Source: Campylobacteraceae bacterium (GTDB taxonomy: Bacteria > Campylobacterota > Campylobacteria > Campylobacterales > Sulfurovaceae). From it: a DNA stretch of 34,107 nucleotides. Position numbers and translations under genes: made by a program. Position 1 is the first letter of the stretch. Every line of letters begins with the position of its first letter. The notes under the pieces are model-generated. The model made no database searches. It saw only the letters and a program-made list of their open reading frames with translations, and had not been told where the DNA came from. The stretch spans positions 1-34,107 of the forward strand of contig JALVTE010000065.1 in the NCBI GenBank assembly GCA_027024155.1. The letters run 5' to 3'. Positions 1 to 8,045 of this stretch are shown piece after piece.

Positions 1-815
1 TTTATTAATGCATTGTATTTTGCTTCGTTTGTTAGCAAGTTTAAGTCGCTACCAATGTTGTGAAAACGCACATTCTCTTTTTTGTTTGCATTGTAAAATT
101 TAATAACTGTATGCTCTCTATCTAAATGGTCTTTAAATATTATTTTTTCTACATTTACACCAAAGAACTCCTCTTCTGTAGTCTCTACCTCTTTAACTAG
201 TTTTTCATTTGCAAGGCGGTACTCTACAATATCAGATATATATACAATCTTTAAGTCGTGCTCTTTCTTAAACTCTTCTAAATCGTCGCGTCTTGCCATT
301 GTGCCATCATCTTTAATAATTTCGCAAATAACAGCCACAGGTGATAGACCAGCTAACATACACAAATCTACAGAGCCCTCTGTATGTCCAGTTCTAACAA
401 GCACTCCACCTTTTTTTGCAATAAGTGGAAATATATGCCCAGGGCGAACAAAATCATTAGCCTTACTAAGTGGAGAAGCAAGTTTTTTTATACAGTCGTT
501 TCTTTCAAAAGCAGATATACCAGTTTTAGCGTTTGCACTATCTACCGAAACAGTAAAAGCAGTTTCATGCATAGAGTCGTTATTGCTAACCATAGGTGTA
601 AGCTCTAACTTGTTTGCAATCTCTTGTGTCATAGGTGTACATATAAGCCCACGAGCCTCTTTTGCCATAAAGTTTACCATATCAGGTGTGCTAAATGTAG
701 CGGCATAGACTAAGTCGCCTTCATTCTCTCTATCTTCGTCATCCATCATAATGACCATTTTCCCTCTTTTAATCTCATCTATTGCAACTTCTACACGTTT
801 AATAGCACTGCTCAT
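1..815 (-). CDS. ribBA: RibBA: 3,4-dihydroxy-2-butanone 4-phosphate synthase with degenerate GTP cyclohydrolase II-like domain (3' end cut by window)
   Basis: Reading the complement from ATG at 815 gives 271 codons that stay open to the window edge, so the C-terminus is missing. The start has AGGA 6 nt upstream (822-825). Residues 1 to about 205 form a complete DHBP synthase domain: the acidic loop DDEDRENEGD near residue 25, RTGHTEG, and DDGTMARRDD. This enzyme makes the four-carbon precursor of riboflavin from ribulose 5-phosphate. The visible part of the second domain has EH and VRFHNIGSD where active GTP cyclohydrolase II has a conserved HSECLTGD zinc and substrate loop, so that half looks inactive, as I recall for Helicobacter and Campylobacter relatives. 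The cell would then need a separate RibA. The DHBPS call is firm; loss of the second activity is inferred from the visible part only. Confidence 0.93.
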   Translation of the reverse strand, partial: MSSAIKRVEVAIDEIKRGKMVIMMDDEDRENEGDLVYAATFSTPDMVNFMAKEARGLICTPMTQEIANKLELTPMVSNNDSMHETAFTVSVDSANAKTGISAFERNDCIKKLASPLSKANDFVRPGHIFPLIAKKGGVLVRTGHTEGSVDLCMLAGLSPVAVICEIIKDDGTMARRDDLEEFKKEHDLKIVYISDIVEYRLANEKLVKEVETTEEEFFGVNVEKIIFKDHLDREHTVIKFYNANKKENVRFHNIGSDLNLLTNEAKYNALI

Positions 816-843
816 TTTTCATCCTATTTTCTTGATTTTTATA

Positions 844-849
844 ATTATA
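844..849 (-). promoter_or_regulatory. Likely -10 box for ribBA
   Basis: On the minus strand TATAAT lies at 849-844, preceded by TGTG, about 29 nt upstream of the ribBA start codon. That is a plausible leader length. No good -35 box is visible, which is usual in Campylobacterota. It is divergent from the tRNA promoter. Confidence 0.5.
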
Positions 850-880
850 CACAATTTTTTTGTTTTTTTTATAAAAACTC

Positions 881-909
881 TTGACAAGCCTAAAATTATT
901 TGCTATAAT
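881..909 (+). promoter_or_regulatory. Consensus sigma-70 promoter for the tRNA pair
   Basis: TTGACA at 881-886 and TATAAT at 904-909 are separated by exactly 17 nt, a perfect match to the vegetative consensus. The tRNA-Gln gene begins 18 nt after the -10 box. Campylobacterota promoters often lack a recognisable -35, so this one is expected to be strong, as suits stable RNA genes. Confidence 0.85.
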
Positions 910-926
910 TCCGTCACTTAAAAAGT

Positions 927-1001
927 TGGGGTATCGCCAAGCGGTAAGGCAGTGGCTTTTGGTGCCACCATTCGGGGGTTCGAATCCCTCTACCCCATCC
1001 A
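927..1001 (+). tRNA. tRNA-Gln (anticodon TTG)
   Basis: A full cloverleaf can be folded: acceptor TGGGGTA (927-933) pairs with TACCCCA (991-997), the anticodon loop is CTTTTGG with TTG, and the T-arm is GGGGGTTCGAATCCCTC. The discriminator is T, and the CCA end is encoded (999-1001). Campylobacterota typically charge this tRNA through a misacylating GluRS plus GatCAB; that is family knowledge, not visible here. Confidence 0.95.
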
Positions 1002-1021
1002 CCTTTTAAGTACTTTTCAAT

Positions 1022-1098
<77 letters not shown>

Positions 1099-1198
1099 AT
1101 CATAACTTTTCATTTTATTTTAATCACTACAACTTACGCACTAGATAATTTTCACAATTTTATTATATGTTCTAATCTAAATACTCTTCTATAAATGG

Positions 1199-1221
1199 TA
1201 TAATTATTCTAATAATAATTA
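1199..1221 (+). promoter_or_regulatory. -10 box and overlapping palindrome upstream of the TetR gene
   Basis: TATAAT at 1199-1204 is overlapped by a perfect 8-bp inverted repeat, TAATTATT (1201-1208) and AATAATTA (1214-1221), with a 5-nt centre. It ends just before the ribosome binding site AAAAGG (1221-1226). A regulator bound here would block its own promoter, the usual TetR arrangement. Both arms contain only A and T, so chance is a real alternative. Confidence 0.4.
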
Positions 1222-1234
1222 AAAGGTATATATT

Positions 1235-1819
1235 TTGACTAAGAAAGAGTTAAAACGAGAATCTATTATACAAGCATCTCTTAAATTGTTCTCTTCTAAT
1301 GGGTTTCATAAGACTACTATTCCTGATATTGCTAAAGTTTTGGGTATGAGTGTTGGGAATTTGTATAACTATTTTAAATCTAAAGATATTTTAGCAAAAG
1401 AGATTATTAAATATACTTCTGAAATATTAGGACAGGAGATAAAAAAAGTTAATATACTAGATATTAGTTCTGAAGAAAAAATAAAAAAGATTGTAGAGTT
1501 ATATTTTAAAATGGCAGAAGAGAAACCTGAGATGATAGAGTATTTTTTACGGGTTTATCTATCGCATAGAGAGGTTTTTAGCGATGGTTGTGAGGGTATG
1601 CTTTGTGTCTCTGGTTTTGTAACAGAGATTATGATATTTTTTGATGATGGTGTAGAGAGGGGAGAACTTAGAGACCAAGATTTTTTCTCAGCATTTGGGC
1701 TATTTATGGGCTATTTGGGTGGTATGGTATTTTTAAAAGGTGAAAATATTCTACCAAAAGAGTTACATGAATATATAGATGATATTTCTAAAAATATTTA
1801 TAATGCTCTTAAAGTATAG
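1235..1819 (+). CDS. TetR/AcrR-family transcriptional regulator
   Basis: The 194-residue product has the normal TetR length. Residues 8-57 form the N-terminal helix-turn-helix, including SSNGFHKTTIPDIAKVLGMS and the NLYNYFKSK recognition segment. The rest is a helical ligand-binding and dimerisation domain without a recognisable subfamily signature. It carries two cysteines (C119, C124) close together. The start is TTG at 1235, chosen because AAAAGG lies 8 nt upstream and the family N-terminus begins right there. The stop is only 8 nt from the next gene, a cytoplasmic hydrogenase small subunit, and the ribosome binding site of that gene overlaps this stop, so the three genes look like one operon. 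It may control hydrogenase or nickel genes; the ligand is unknown. Confidence 0.88.
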   Translation: MTKKELKRESIIQASLKLFSSNGFHKTTIPDIAKVLGMSVGNLYNYFKSKDILAKEIIKYTSEILGQEIKKVNILDISSEEKIKKIVELYFKMAEEKPEMIEYFLRVYLSHREVFSDGCEGMLCVSGFVTEIMIFFDDGVERGELRDQDFFSAFGLFMGYLGGMVFLKGENILPKELHEYIDDISKNIYNALKV

Positions 1820-1827
1820 GAACTGTT

Positions 1828-2721
1828 ATGAGCAAAAAGCCTAAACTTCTTTGGCTACAGTCTCTTACTTGTAATGGAAATAGCCACTCTTTTTTTAACC
1901 ATAGTGACCTTTTTTCTATACTTTCACATTTTGAGCTTATACACTTTCCTTTGATAGATACAAAATATACACTTGAAGATGTTTTAAATAAAAGAGTTAA
2001 TTGTGATATATTAATTATAGAAGGTTCTATAAAGCATGGTTTAGAAAAGTGTGGTGTGGATATAGCTACTTTAATTGATTATTATGCTAATGAAGCAAAA
2101 TATATTATAACTGCAGGAACTTGTGCAACTTTTGGTGGTATGTTTAAAGAGTATGATAGTGATAATATTAATGGGTTTGCCTTTGATAGAGATAAAGCTA
2201 TTGATAATTTTTCTAAATTTAGGAAAAAACTCATCTCTTTGCCTGGTTGTCCAATTCATCCTAAATGGCTTTCGTATGTATTGTTAATGATAGCAAATAA
2301 AAAAAATATACCGTTAGATGATAAAAATAGACCACAAGAACTTTATAGTATTACAGTACACACTGGATGTGTTAGAAATGAGTATTTTGAGTGGAAAATA
2401 GATACTCATGGTTTTGGGCATAAAGAGGGATGCTCTTTTTATGAAAATGGCTGTCAAGGACCATTTACTAGAGGTAGTTGTAATAAAATTTTATGGAATG
2501 ACGTTAGTTCTAAAACTATTATAGGGACTCCATGTTTTGGTTGCACAGAACCAGACTTTCCAAAAGAGAGACTATTTTTTACAAAAACAAATATGGGTAT
2601 TCCGCAAAAGATGCCATTAGAAGTTCCTAAAAGAGCATATTTAACTATTACAGGTGTTGCAAAAAGTTTTAATATAAAAAGATTAGAAAGAAAATTGATA
2701 GAGTATAATAATGATAATTAA
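1828..2721 (+). CDS. Cytoplasmic [NiFe]-hydrogenase small subunit (HupU/HoxB-like)
   Basis: The 297-residue protein starts directly at the catalytic fold (KLLWLQSLTC) and has no twin-arginine signal, so it stays in the cytoplasm. Three iron-sulfur cluster sites can be mapped. The proximal site uses C15, C99 (GTCATFGG) and C141 (LPGCP), with N18 where most hydrogenases have the fourth cysteine. The distal site is H178, C181, C202 and C209; the medial site is C218, C236 and C239. Its partner is the large subunit, whose start overlaps its 3' end by 11 nt. The pairing resembles group 2 enzymes (H2-sensing HupUV/HoxBC, or cytoplasmic uptake enzymes proposed in Campylobacterota and Aquifex). The absence of a C-terminal extension on the partner favours a sensor, but this is inference. 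Confidence 0.88.
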   Translation: MSKKPKLLWLQSLTCNGNSHSFFNHSDLFSILSHFELIHFPLIDTKYTLEDVLNKRVNCDILIIEGSIKHGLEKCGVDIATLIDYYANEAKYIITAGTCATFGGMFKEYDSDNINGFAFDRDKAIDNFSKFRKKLISLPGCPIHPKWLSYVLLMIANKKNIPLDDKNRPQELYSITVHTGCVRNEYFEWKIDTHGFGHKEGCSFYENGCQGPFTRGSCNKILWNDVSSKTIIGTPCFGCTEPDFPKERLFFTKTNMGIPQKMPLEVPKRAYLTITGVAKSFNIKRLERKLIEYNNDN

Positions 2722-3988
2722 AAAACTTATAGAAAAAGTAGAGGGAGAAGCTAATTTAAGCTTTGAATTTAAAGATGGCAAAATAAGTAATGTAGATATT
2801 ATTTTTAATATCTATAGAGGAATAGAAGAGATATTAAAGGGTAAGCCTACTCGTGATGCCTTGGTAATAACACCTAGAGTTTGTGGTATCTGTAATCATG
2901 CACATCTTATTGCTTCTGTTAGGGCTATAGAAGATGGTTTAAAAAATAATTCTTTGGAGTTTACATTAACACAGAAAGCTAAAGATATAAGAGAGTTTAC
3001 GCTTGCTTGTGAGCTTATACAAAATCATATAAAGTGGCTTTATTTAACTATCTATCCATACCTTGAGAGACTTTTAAAGATAGAAAGAAGTGATAATCAT
3101 ACACTAAAAGCCTCTTATATAGCTAATACAATTACTAAAGCAATGGCTATATTTGCTGGGCAGTGGCCACACTCTAGTTATGCTGTAGTAGGTGGAGTAA
3201 CATGTGACCCTACCTATCTTGATACTATACAATCATTAAGTCATATAGAAGATGCTATTAGATTTTATGAAAAGGTAGTAATAGGTATGAATTTAGATGA
3301 TTATCTAGCTATCGAATCTATATCTAACTTAGATAAATTAGGTGGAGATTTTGCAAAATTGCTTTATCTATTAGGTAAAAATGAGTTTGCTAAAATAGGT
3401 AAGAGTTTTGATAGGTTTATATCTTTTAGTGATAGTCATATATCTAAAAAAGCTAAATCTATTATTACGACAGTATCGGCTGTAGAGTTGAAATTTGTTA
3501 AAGAGTATAAACAAAAAGATAGTTTTGCTAAGGGAGTTAAGTATAAAAATAGATACTTCGAAGTTGGTCCTCTTGCAAGAGCTATGATAAATAAAGAGCC
3601 TATTGTAAAAAGTCTTCATAAAAAATATAAAGATGCTACTCTGACTAGGGTATATGCAAGAGTACACGAAGTTGCACTCCTTTTAAAACAGACAAAAGAG
3701 ATATTACAAAATTTAGATGTAACACAAGAGAGTTGTGTACTAGATTCTAAAATTGATATAAATAACATAACAGGTATTGGTACAGTAGAAGCTGCAAGAG
3801 GCTCTTTAATTCATAAATTAGAGGTAGAGAATTCACTTATTAAAAGTTATGATATTATTACACCAACTCAGTGGAATTTATCTAACAATGCAGTTGCAGC
3901 TAAGGCAATGATTGGTTTGGATAGTGAAGATATCGCTTCTTTTGTATTTAGAACATTTGATGTCTGTTCTGTATGTACTACGCATTAG
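2711..3988 (+). CDS. Cytoplasmic [NiFe]-hydrogenase large subunit without C-terminal extension (HupV/HoxC-like)
   Basis: The 425-residue catalytic subunit carries both nickel-binding motifs: RVCGICNHAH with C58 and C61, and DVCSVCTTH with C419 and C422. The protein stops exactly at H425, the residue after which uptake enzymes are normally cut. There is therefore no extension for a protease to remove, a hallmark of H2-sensing (regulatory) hydrogenases. It is short compared with HydB (587 residues). The ATG lies inside the small-subunit gene, indicating translational coupling. No histidine kinase or response regulator like HupT/HupR is seen nearby; a TetR gene heads the operon instead. The stop codon merges into a TTAAGAA-type repeat. 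Confidence 0.88.
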   Translation: MIIKKLIEKVEGEANLSFEFKDGKISNVDIIFNIYRGIEEILKGKPTRDALVITPRVCGICNHAHLIASVRAIEDGLKNNSLEFTLTQKAKDIREFTLACELIQNHIKWLYLTIYPYLERLLKIERSDNHTLKASYIANTITKAMAIFAGQWPHSSYAVVGGVTCDPTYLDTIQSLSHIEDAIRFYEKVVIGMNLDDYLAIESISNLDKLGGDFAKLLYLLGKNEFAKIGKSFDRFISFSDSHISKKAKSIITTVSAVELKFVKEYKQKDSFAKGVKYKNRYFEVGPLARAMINKEPIVKSLHKKYKDATLTRVYARVHEVALLLKQTKEILQNLDVTQESCVLDSKIDINNITGIGTVEAARGSLIHKLEVENSLIKSYDIITPTQWNLSNNAVAAKAMIGLDSEDIASFVFRTFDVCSVCTTH

Positions 3989-4007
3989 AATTAAGGGTTA
4001 AGAATTG
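3988..4007 (+). repeat. Heptad tract (TTAAGAR type) at the hupV-like stop
   Basis: GAATTAAGGGTTAAGAATTG consists of heptads of the form TTAAGRR. Its first base is the last base of the TAG stop codon. It is the shortest member of the repeat family described for the intergenic regions at 13134, 18676, 24222 and 25084. Confidence 0.7.
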
Positions 4008-4082
4008 TTTTGCATTTAATCCTAATTATGTTTAATTTAACTGTTTCGTTCTTACACAAGTTTACTTATACTTATTTGTAAT

Positions 4083-4105
4083 TATATAAATGAATAGTTA
4101 TTCAT
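4083..4105 (+). promoter_or_regulatory. Upstream hydA promoter (-10-like TATATA) with operator O1
   Basis: TATATA at 4083-4088 is followed at once by a perfect 7-bp inverted repeat, ATGAATA (4090-4096) and TATTCAT (4099-4105), with a 2-nt centre. The layout (-10 box, then palindrome at the expected transcription start) repeats at 4128-4149 and in front of cbiM at 13953-13972. A repressor bound there would block initiation. The regulator is not identified; the local TetR protein and a NikR-type protein are candidates. Confidence 0.5.
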
Positions 4106-4127
4106 AATATATTAAAGGAGGCTATTA

Positions 4128-4149
4128 TACAATAATGAATGAATATTCA
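4128..4149 (+). promoter_or_regulatory. Proximal hydA promoter (TACAAT) with operator O2
   Basis: TACAAT (4128-4133) is followed by AATGAATGAATATTCA, which contains the 10-bp palindrome TGAATATTCA at 4140-4149. The 13-nt string TACAATAATGAAT is identical to that in front of cbiM (13953-13965), where the palindrome is longer. The hydA start lies 58 nt downstream with ribosome binding site AAGGAG. A small inverted repeat, GTACCT (4157-4162) and AGGTAC (4172-4177), lies in the leader. Confidence 0.5.
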
Positions 4150-4207
4150 ATTAACAGTACCTTATTGTTAGAGGTACCATTAAGATTTAGTTAAAAAAGG
4201 AGAAGTA

Positions 4208-5446
4208 ATGGCAGGTGACAAAATAGAGTCCGTAAAGAGTCTTTTTACAGCTAAAAGTGCTAAAGTCGAGACAAATAAGGGTGAAGAGTATTATCAAAAT
4301 TTATATGCTCAGTGTAGGGAAAGATTAGATAATTTAAAAAAAATTGTTCCAGTAAGTAATAATATTAAAATAAAAGAAGCAATAGAAGAAGAGGGTGTAA
4401 GTAGAAGAGACTTCTTAAAGTGGGCATCTGCTACAACAGCTATGCTTATGTTACCTGCTTCATTTACTCCACTTGTTGCAGAAGCTGCAACTTTAATGAA
4501 TAGAGTACCAGTAGTTTGGATTGAGTTACAAGATTGTGCTGGAAACTCAGAAGCACTTCTTAGAAGTGATGGACCAACTGTTGATGAGATAATTTTAGAT
4601 ATTATCTCTTTAGAATTTCATGAAACATTAATGGCGGCTGCTGGGCATCAAGCAGAAAAACAATTAGAAGATGCTATTGAAACTTTTAAAGGCAAGTATT
4701 TACTATTTGTTGAAGGTTCTGTTCCTATGGGTATAAATGGACAATATGGAACATTAGGTGCAAAAGGTGAAACATTTATAGACCATTTACATAGAGTTGC
4801 AAAAGATGCTGCTGCAATTATTGCTGTGGGGTCATGTGCGACATTTGGTGGTATTCCTGCAGCTGCTCCAAATCCGACAGATGCTAAAGGTGTTATGGAT
4901 GTTGTAAATGGAAAAACTATAGTTAATATTCCAGCTTGTCCAGCAAATCCTTCTAATATGGTTGGTGTAATACTACACTATGTTTTAACAGGTCAATTAC
5001 CAGAGTTAGACTCTCTACTTAGACCTAAATTTGCATTTGGATATAGAATTCATGATAATTGCGAAAGAAGAGCACACTTTGATGCTGGTGAATATGTAGA
5101 AGAGTGGGGTGATGAAGGGGCTAAAAATAACTTCTGTCTATATAAAATGGGATGTAAAGGTCCTATGACATTTAATAACTGTTCAATCGTTCGCTATAAC
5201 GAGGGGGTAAACTGGCCAGTAGGTGTAGGGCGTGGTTGTATTGGTTGTTCTGAGCCTGATTTTTGGGATAAATATGCATATGAGCGACCAATGGCAAATG
5301 CAAACATTAAAGCTCCTACAGGTGGTGTAGAAAAGAGTGTAGATGAGTTTGGTTTAGGCTTACTTACAGCAGCAGGTATAGGTATAGGAATTCACGCAGC
5401 AGCTAGTGCTATTGCAGGTAAAAAAGATAATCAAGGAGAGGCGTAA
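4208..5446 (+). CDS. hydA: HydA: periplasmic-facing [NiFe]-hydrogenase small subunit, Tat-exported
   Basis: This 412-residue electron-transfer subunit of the membrane-bound uptake hydrogenase passes electrons from the HydB active site towards HydC. A twin-arginine motif (SRRDFLKW, R66-R67) is followed by a hydrophobic stretch ending near AEAA at 94. About 63 unusual leading residues precede the motif. Distal cluster ligands are H282, C285, C310 and C316; medial ligands are C325, C344 and C347. Proximal ligands are C110, C210 and C244, but the fourth is N113 (QDCAGNSEA) instead of cysteine. Residues about 381-403 form a C-terminal membrane anchor. The sequence best fits group 1b of Campylobacterota. 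It overlaps hydB by one base (TAATG). Confidence 0.95.
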   Translation: MAGDKIESVKSLFTAKSAKVETNKGEEYYQNLYAQCRERLDNLKKIVPVSNNIKIKEAIEEEGVSRRDFLKWASATTAMLMLPASFTPLVAEAATLMNRVPVVWIELQDCAGNSEALLRSDGPTVDEIILDIISLEFHETLMAAAGHQAEKQLEDAIETFKGKYLLFVEGSVPMGINGQYGTLGAKGETFIDHLHRVAKDAAAIIAVGSCATFGGIPAAAPNPTDAKGVMDVVNGKTIVNIPACPANPSNMVGVILHYVLTGQLPELDSLLRPKFAFGYRIHDNCERRAHFDAGEYVEEWGDEGAKNNFCLYKMGCKGPMTFNNCSIVRYNEGVNWPVGVGRGCIGCSEPDFWDKYAYERPMANANIKAPTGGVEKSVDEFGLGLLTAAGIGIGIHAAASAIAGKKDNQGEA

Positions 5447-7209
5447 TGGCTAAAAAACATATTATTGTAGACCCCATAACAAGGATTGAAGGTCACTTAA
5501 GAATAGAAGCAATTATTGATGAGAATAATAAAATTGTAGATGCATATTCATCTTCTACTATGTTTAGAGGTATGGAGACAATTATGAAGGGTCGTGACCC
5601 TAGAGATTGTGGTTTAATGGCTATGAGAATTTGTGGTGTTTGTACAGGTACACACTATCAAAGAAGTATCGAAGCTGTAGAAGATGCATTTAAAATAACT
5701 ATTCCTAAAAATGCAAGACTTGTTAGAAACCTTATTCAAGGTGCTTTGTTTATGCATGACCATTTAGTTCACTTTTATCATTTGCATGCATTAGATTTTG
5801 TAGATGTAGTATCAGCAACAAAAGCAGACCCAGAATTAGCAGCCAAAGAAGCAGAAAAATGGGCAAAGATTGCTGGACATAAGCCATATATATCTGGTGC
5901 ACCAGATTTTAAAGCTGTTCAAGATAGAATTATCAAATTTGTTAAAGAGGGTCGTTTAGGTATATTTGGTAACGGTTATTGGGGTAATCCTCATTACAAA
6001 TTAACACCAGAGCAAAACTTAGTTGGTGTTGCACACTATCTTAAAGCTCTTGATATTCAAAGAGATTTAGCTAAAATGCAAGCAATTTTTGGTGGTAAGA
6101 ATCCACATCCACAATCTATTGTTGTTGGAGGTGTTACTTGTGTTCAAGATATACAAAATCCAGCTAGAACAGCACTATTTAAAACTTTACTCAAAGAGGG
6201 GCGTGAGTTTATAAAAGGTGCTTATCTTCCAGATATTTATATGGCAGGAACTATGTACAAAGATGAGGCTGTTGATAAAGATGCTACATATAAAGGAGAA
6301 GGCGGTACCGGTGGTGGACTGTTAAGTTATATGGCATATGGTGGATTTAGATTAGATGATACAGGTTTTTATAAATCAGCTTCGCTATTTCCTGGTGGAT
6401 TAGTCTTAGATGGAGATTTAACAAAAATACATAAAGTAGATACAGATAAGATAGCAGAAGATGTTACACATGCATGGTATAAAGGTACAGGTAAGCCCGA
6501 ACATCCTTATAATGGAACAACAATTCCAGAATATACAGGGTTAGAGAAAAAAGAAGATGGCTACGCATATCTTAAAACAAAAGAGAAATACTCTTGGATT
6601 AAATCACCAAGATATGATGGTAAAGCTGTAGAAGTTGGTCCACTTGCTCGTATGGTTGTTGGATATGTAGGTGGAGATAAAAGAATTAAAAAATATGTAG
6701 ATAATTTCTTAAAGCGTTCAGGACTTCCTATTGAAGTTTTATTCTCAACTATTGGTAGAACAGCTGCAAGAGCTATTGAATCTGAATTAATCTCAGATGT
6801 AATGATGGAGTGGGTAGATGAGTTGGCTGTAAATGCTGCAAGTGGAGATTTAAGTACTTGGACAGAATTTGATTTTGATAAAGTATCTGTAGATACTAAA
6901 GGTGCAGGATTAGAAGAGGCACCACGAGGAGCACTAGGGCACTGGATGAAAATCAAAGATGGTAAAGTAACAAATTATCAAGCCATTGTACCTTCTACTT
7001 GGAATGCAGGTCCAAGAGATGCCAAAGGCGATTTAGGTGCTTACGAAGCGGCATTAATAGGTACAAAAGTAGCTGACCCAGAACAACCATTAGAAATTAT
7101 TAGAACAGTTCACAGTTTCGACCCTTGTATTGCATGTGCAGTGCATGTTGTTGATACAAAAGGTAAGGAGTTAGCAGTTTATAAAGTTGATCCTACCTGT
7201 GCATTCTAA
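5446..7209 (+). CDS. hydB: HydB: [NiFe]-hydrogenase large (catalytic) subunit
   Basis: The 587-residue subunit oxidises H2 at a Ni-Fe(CN)2CO centre. The N-terminus has the family motif DPITRIEGH. Nickel ligands are in RICGVCTGTH (C63, C66) and in DPCIACAVH (C561, C564). Twenty residues follow H567, ending DPTCAF; these form the extension removed by a maturation protease once nickel is in place. HydB has no signal peptide and is expected to cross the membrane bound to HydA by the Tat route. It is translationally coupled to hydA through TAATG, and hydC follows after 10 nt. Length and motifs are typical of group 1 enzymes. Confidence 0.96.
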   Translation: MAKKHIIVDPITRIEGHLRIEAIIDENNKIVDAYSSSTMFRGMETIMKGRDPRDCGLMAMRICGVCTGTHYQRSIEAVEDAFKITIPKNARLVRNLIQGALFMHDHLVHFYHLHALDFVDVVSATKADPELAAKEAEKWAKIAGHKPYISGAPDFKAVQDRIIKFVKEGRLGIFGNGYWGNPHYKLTPEQNLVGVAHYLKALDIQRDLAKMQAIFGGKNPHPQSIVVGGVTCVQDIQNPARTALFKTLLKEGREFIKGAYLPDIYMAGTMYKDEAVDKDATYKGEGGTGGGLLSYMAYGGFRLDDTGFYKSASLFPGGLVLDGDLTKIHKVDTDKIAEDVTHAWYKGTGKPEHPYNGTTIPEYTGLEKKEDGYAYLKTKEKYSWIKSPRYDGKAVEVGPLARMVVGYVGGDKRIKKYVDNFLKRSGLPIEVLFSTIGRTAARAIESELISDVMMEWVDELAVNAASGDLSTWTEFDFDKVSVDTKGAGLEEAPRGALGHWMKIKDGKVTNYQAIVPSTWNAGPRDAKGDLGAYEAALIGTKVADPEQPLEIIRTVHSFDPCIACAVHVVDTKGKELAVYKVDPTCAF

Positions 7210-7219
7210 GGAGTATGCT

Positions 7220-7963
7220 ATGAAAAAAGGATACAAAAAAGTAGAAAGAATGACCTCAGCGATGAGAATTATTCACTGGATAAATTTCTTTTCGATGATT
7301 GTAGCAATAGCAACAGGATTATATATTGCTGCACCATATTATCAAACATTAATTGCTGAACCAGCAGTAGATAAGTATGTAATGGCTTGGAATAGATGGG
7401 GACACTTTATGGTGGCAATTATATTTGATGTAACATCTATAGTTGTAGCTTATCTTTACTTTTTTTCGAGATTTGAGAAGCCTTATAAAAAGGTGTTGCC
7501 AACAGCTAAAAATATAAAAGAGTTTTTTGCTGTATTAGTTAATTTGATTACACTAAATAGAAGTAAAAAGTTTGATTCTAGTCATAGTGATAGCTTTAAT
7601 ACTGTATATTTTACAATTTTTCATCTGCTTTTATTGTTGATGTTATTTACTGGTTTACAGCTATATGTAGAAGGTTTAGAGAGTGGATTAAGCTCTATAG
7701 GAACATGGTGGCCATCTATGTTACATATTGCTACTGATTGGACTATACCTTTTAGTCATTTCTTGGTTGGTAGTTCAGTACAAGATGCAACAATTATGGA
7801 TGTAAGAATTGTACATCATAGATTTATGTGGCTTATTATTGTTTGGGTAGTATTTCATATATATTACCAAGTATGGAGAACAATCTTCTGGCAAGAGGGT
7901 GATATAGCAATCGCATTTGGTGGAAGCAAATATGTAAAAGAAGATAAAAAAGCTGAAAACTGA
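7220..7963 (+). CDS. hydC: HydC: cytochrome b subunit of the membrane-bound hydrogenase
   Basis: This 247-residue membrane protein anchors HydAB and transfers electrons to menaquinone. Four hydrophobic segments can be seen (about 20-40, 62-82, 130-150 and 198-218). Candidate heme ligands are H19 (MRIIHW), H62 (WGHFM), H199/H200 (VHHRFMW) and H213 (FHIYYQ). I place the start at ATG 7220, because AAGGAG at 7208-7213 is correctly spaced and the family begins with a short basic N-terminus. An upstream TTG at 7187 would overlap hydB by 23 nt and precede the ribosome binding site. The leader between hydB and hydC is only 10 nt. Confidence 0.93.
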   Translation: MKKGYKKVERMTSAMRIIHWINFFSMIVAIATGLYIAAPYYQTLIAEPAVDKYVMAWNRWGHFMVAIIFDVTSIVVAYLYFFSRFEKPYKKVLPTAKNIKEFFAVLVNLITLNRSKKFDSSHSDSFNTVYFTIFHLLLLLMLFTGLQLYVEGLESGLSSIGTWWPSMLHIATDWTIPFSHFLVGSSVQDATIMDVRIVHHRFMWLIIVWVVFHIYYQVWRTIFWQEGDIAIAFGGSKYVKEDKKAEN

Positions 7964-8045
7964 TACCACAAAGCTAATTGTGTGGCTGTCACTTTTATTA
8001 AGAGGCTTTAAGCTTTGTGCTTAGAGCTTTTCATAAGGAAAATAA

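Noticed and set aside
1828-3988. A second periplasmic uptake hydrogenase
   Set aside because: There is no Tat motif on the small subunit, no membrane anchor or cytochrome gene, and no cleavable extension on the large subunit.
6561-6956. 131-codon frame antisense to hydB
   Set aside because: It lies wholly inside the well-supported hydB gene and its composition is that of a shadow frame.
7187-7219. Upstream TTG as the start of hydC
   Set aside because: It lies before the ribosome binding site AAGGAG and inside hydB.
7966-7985. CCACA/TGTGG hairpin between hydC and hydD as a regulatory element
   Set aside because: Only 5 pairs with a 10-nt loop; too weak to claim.
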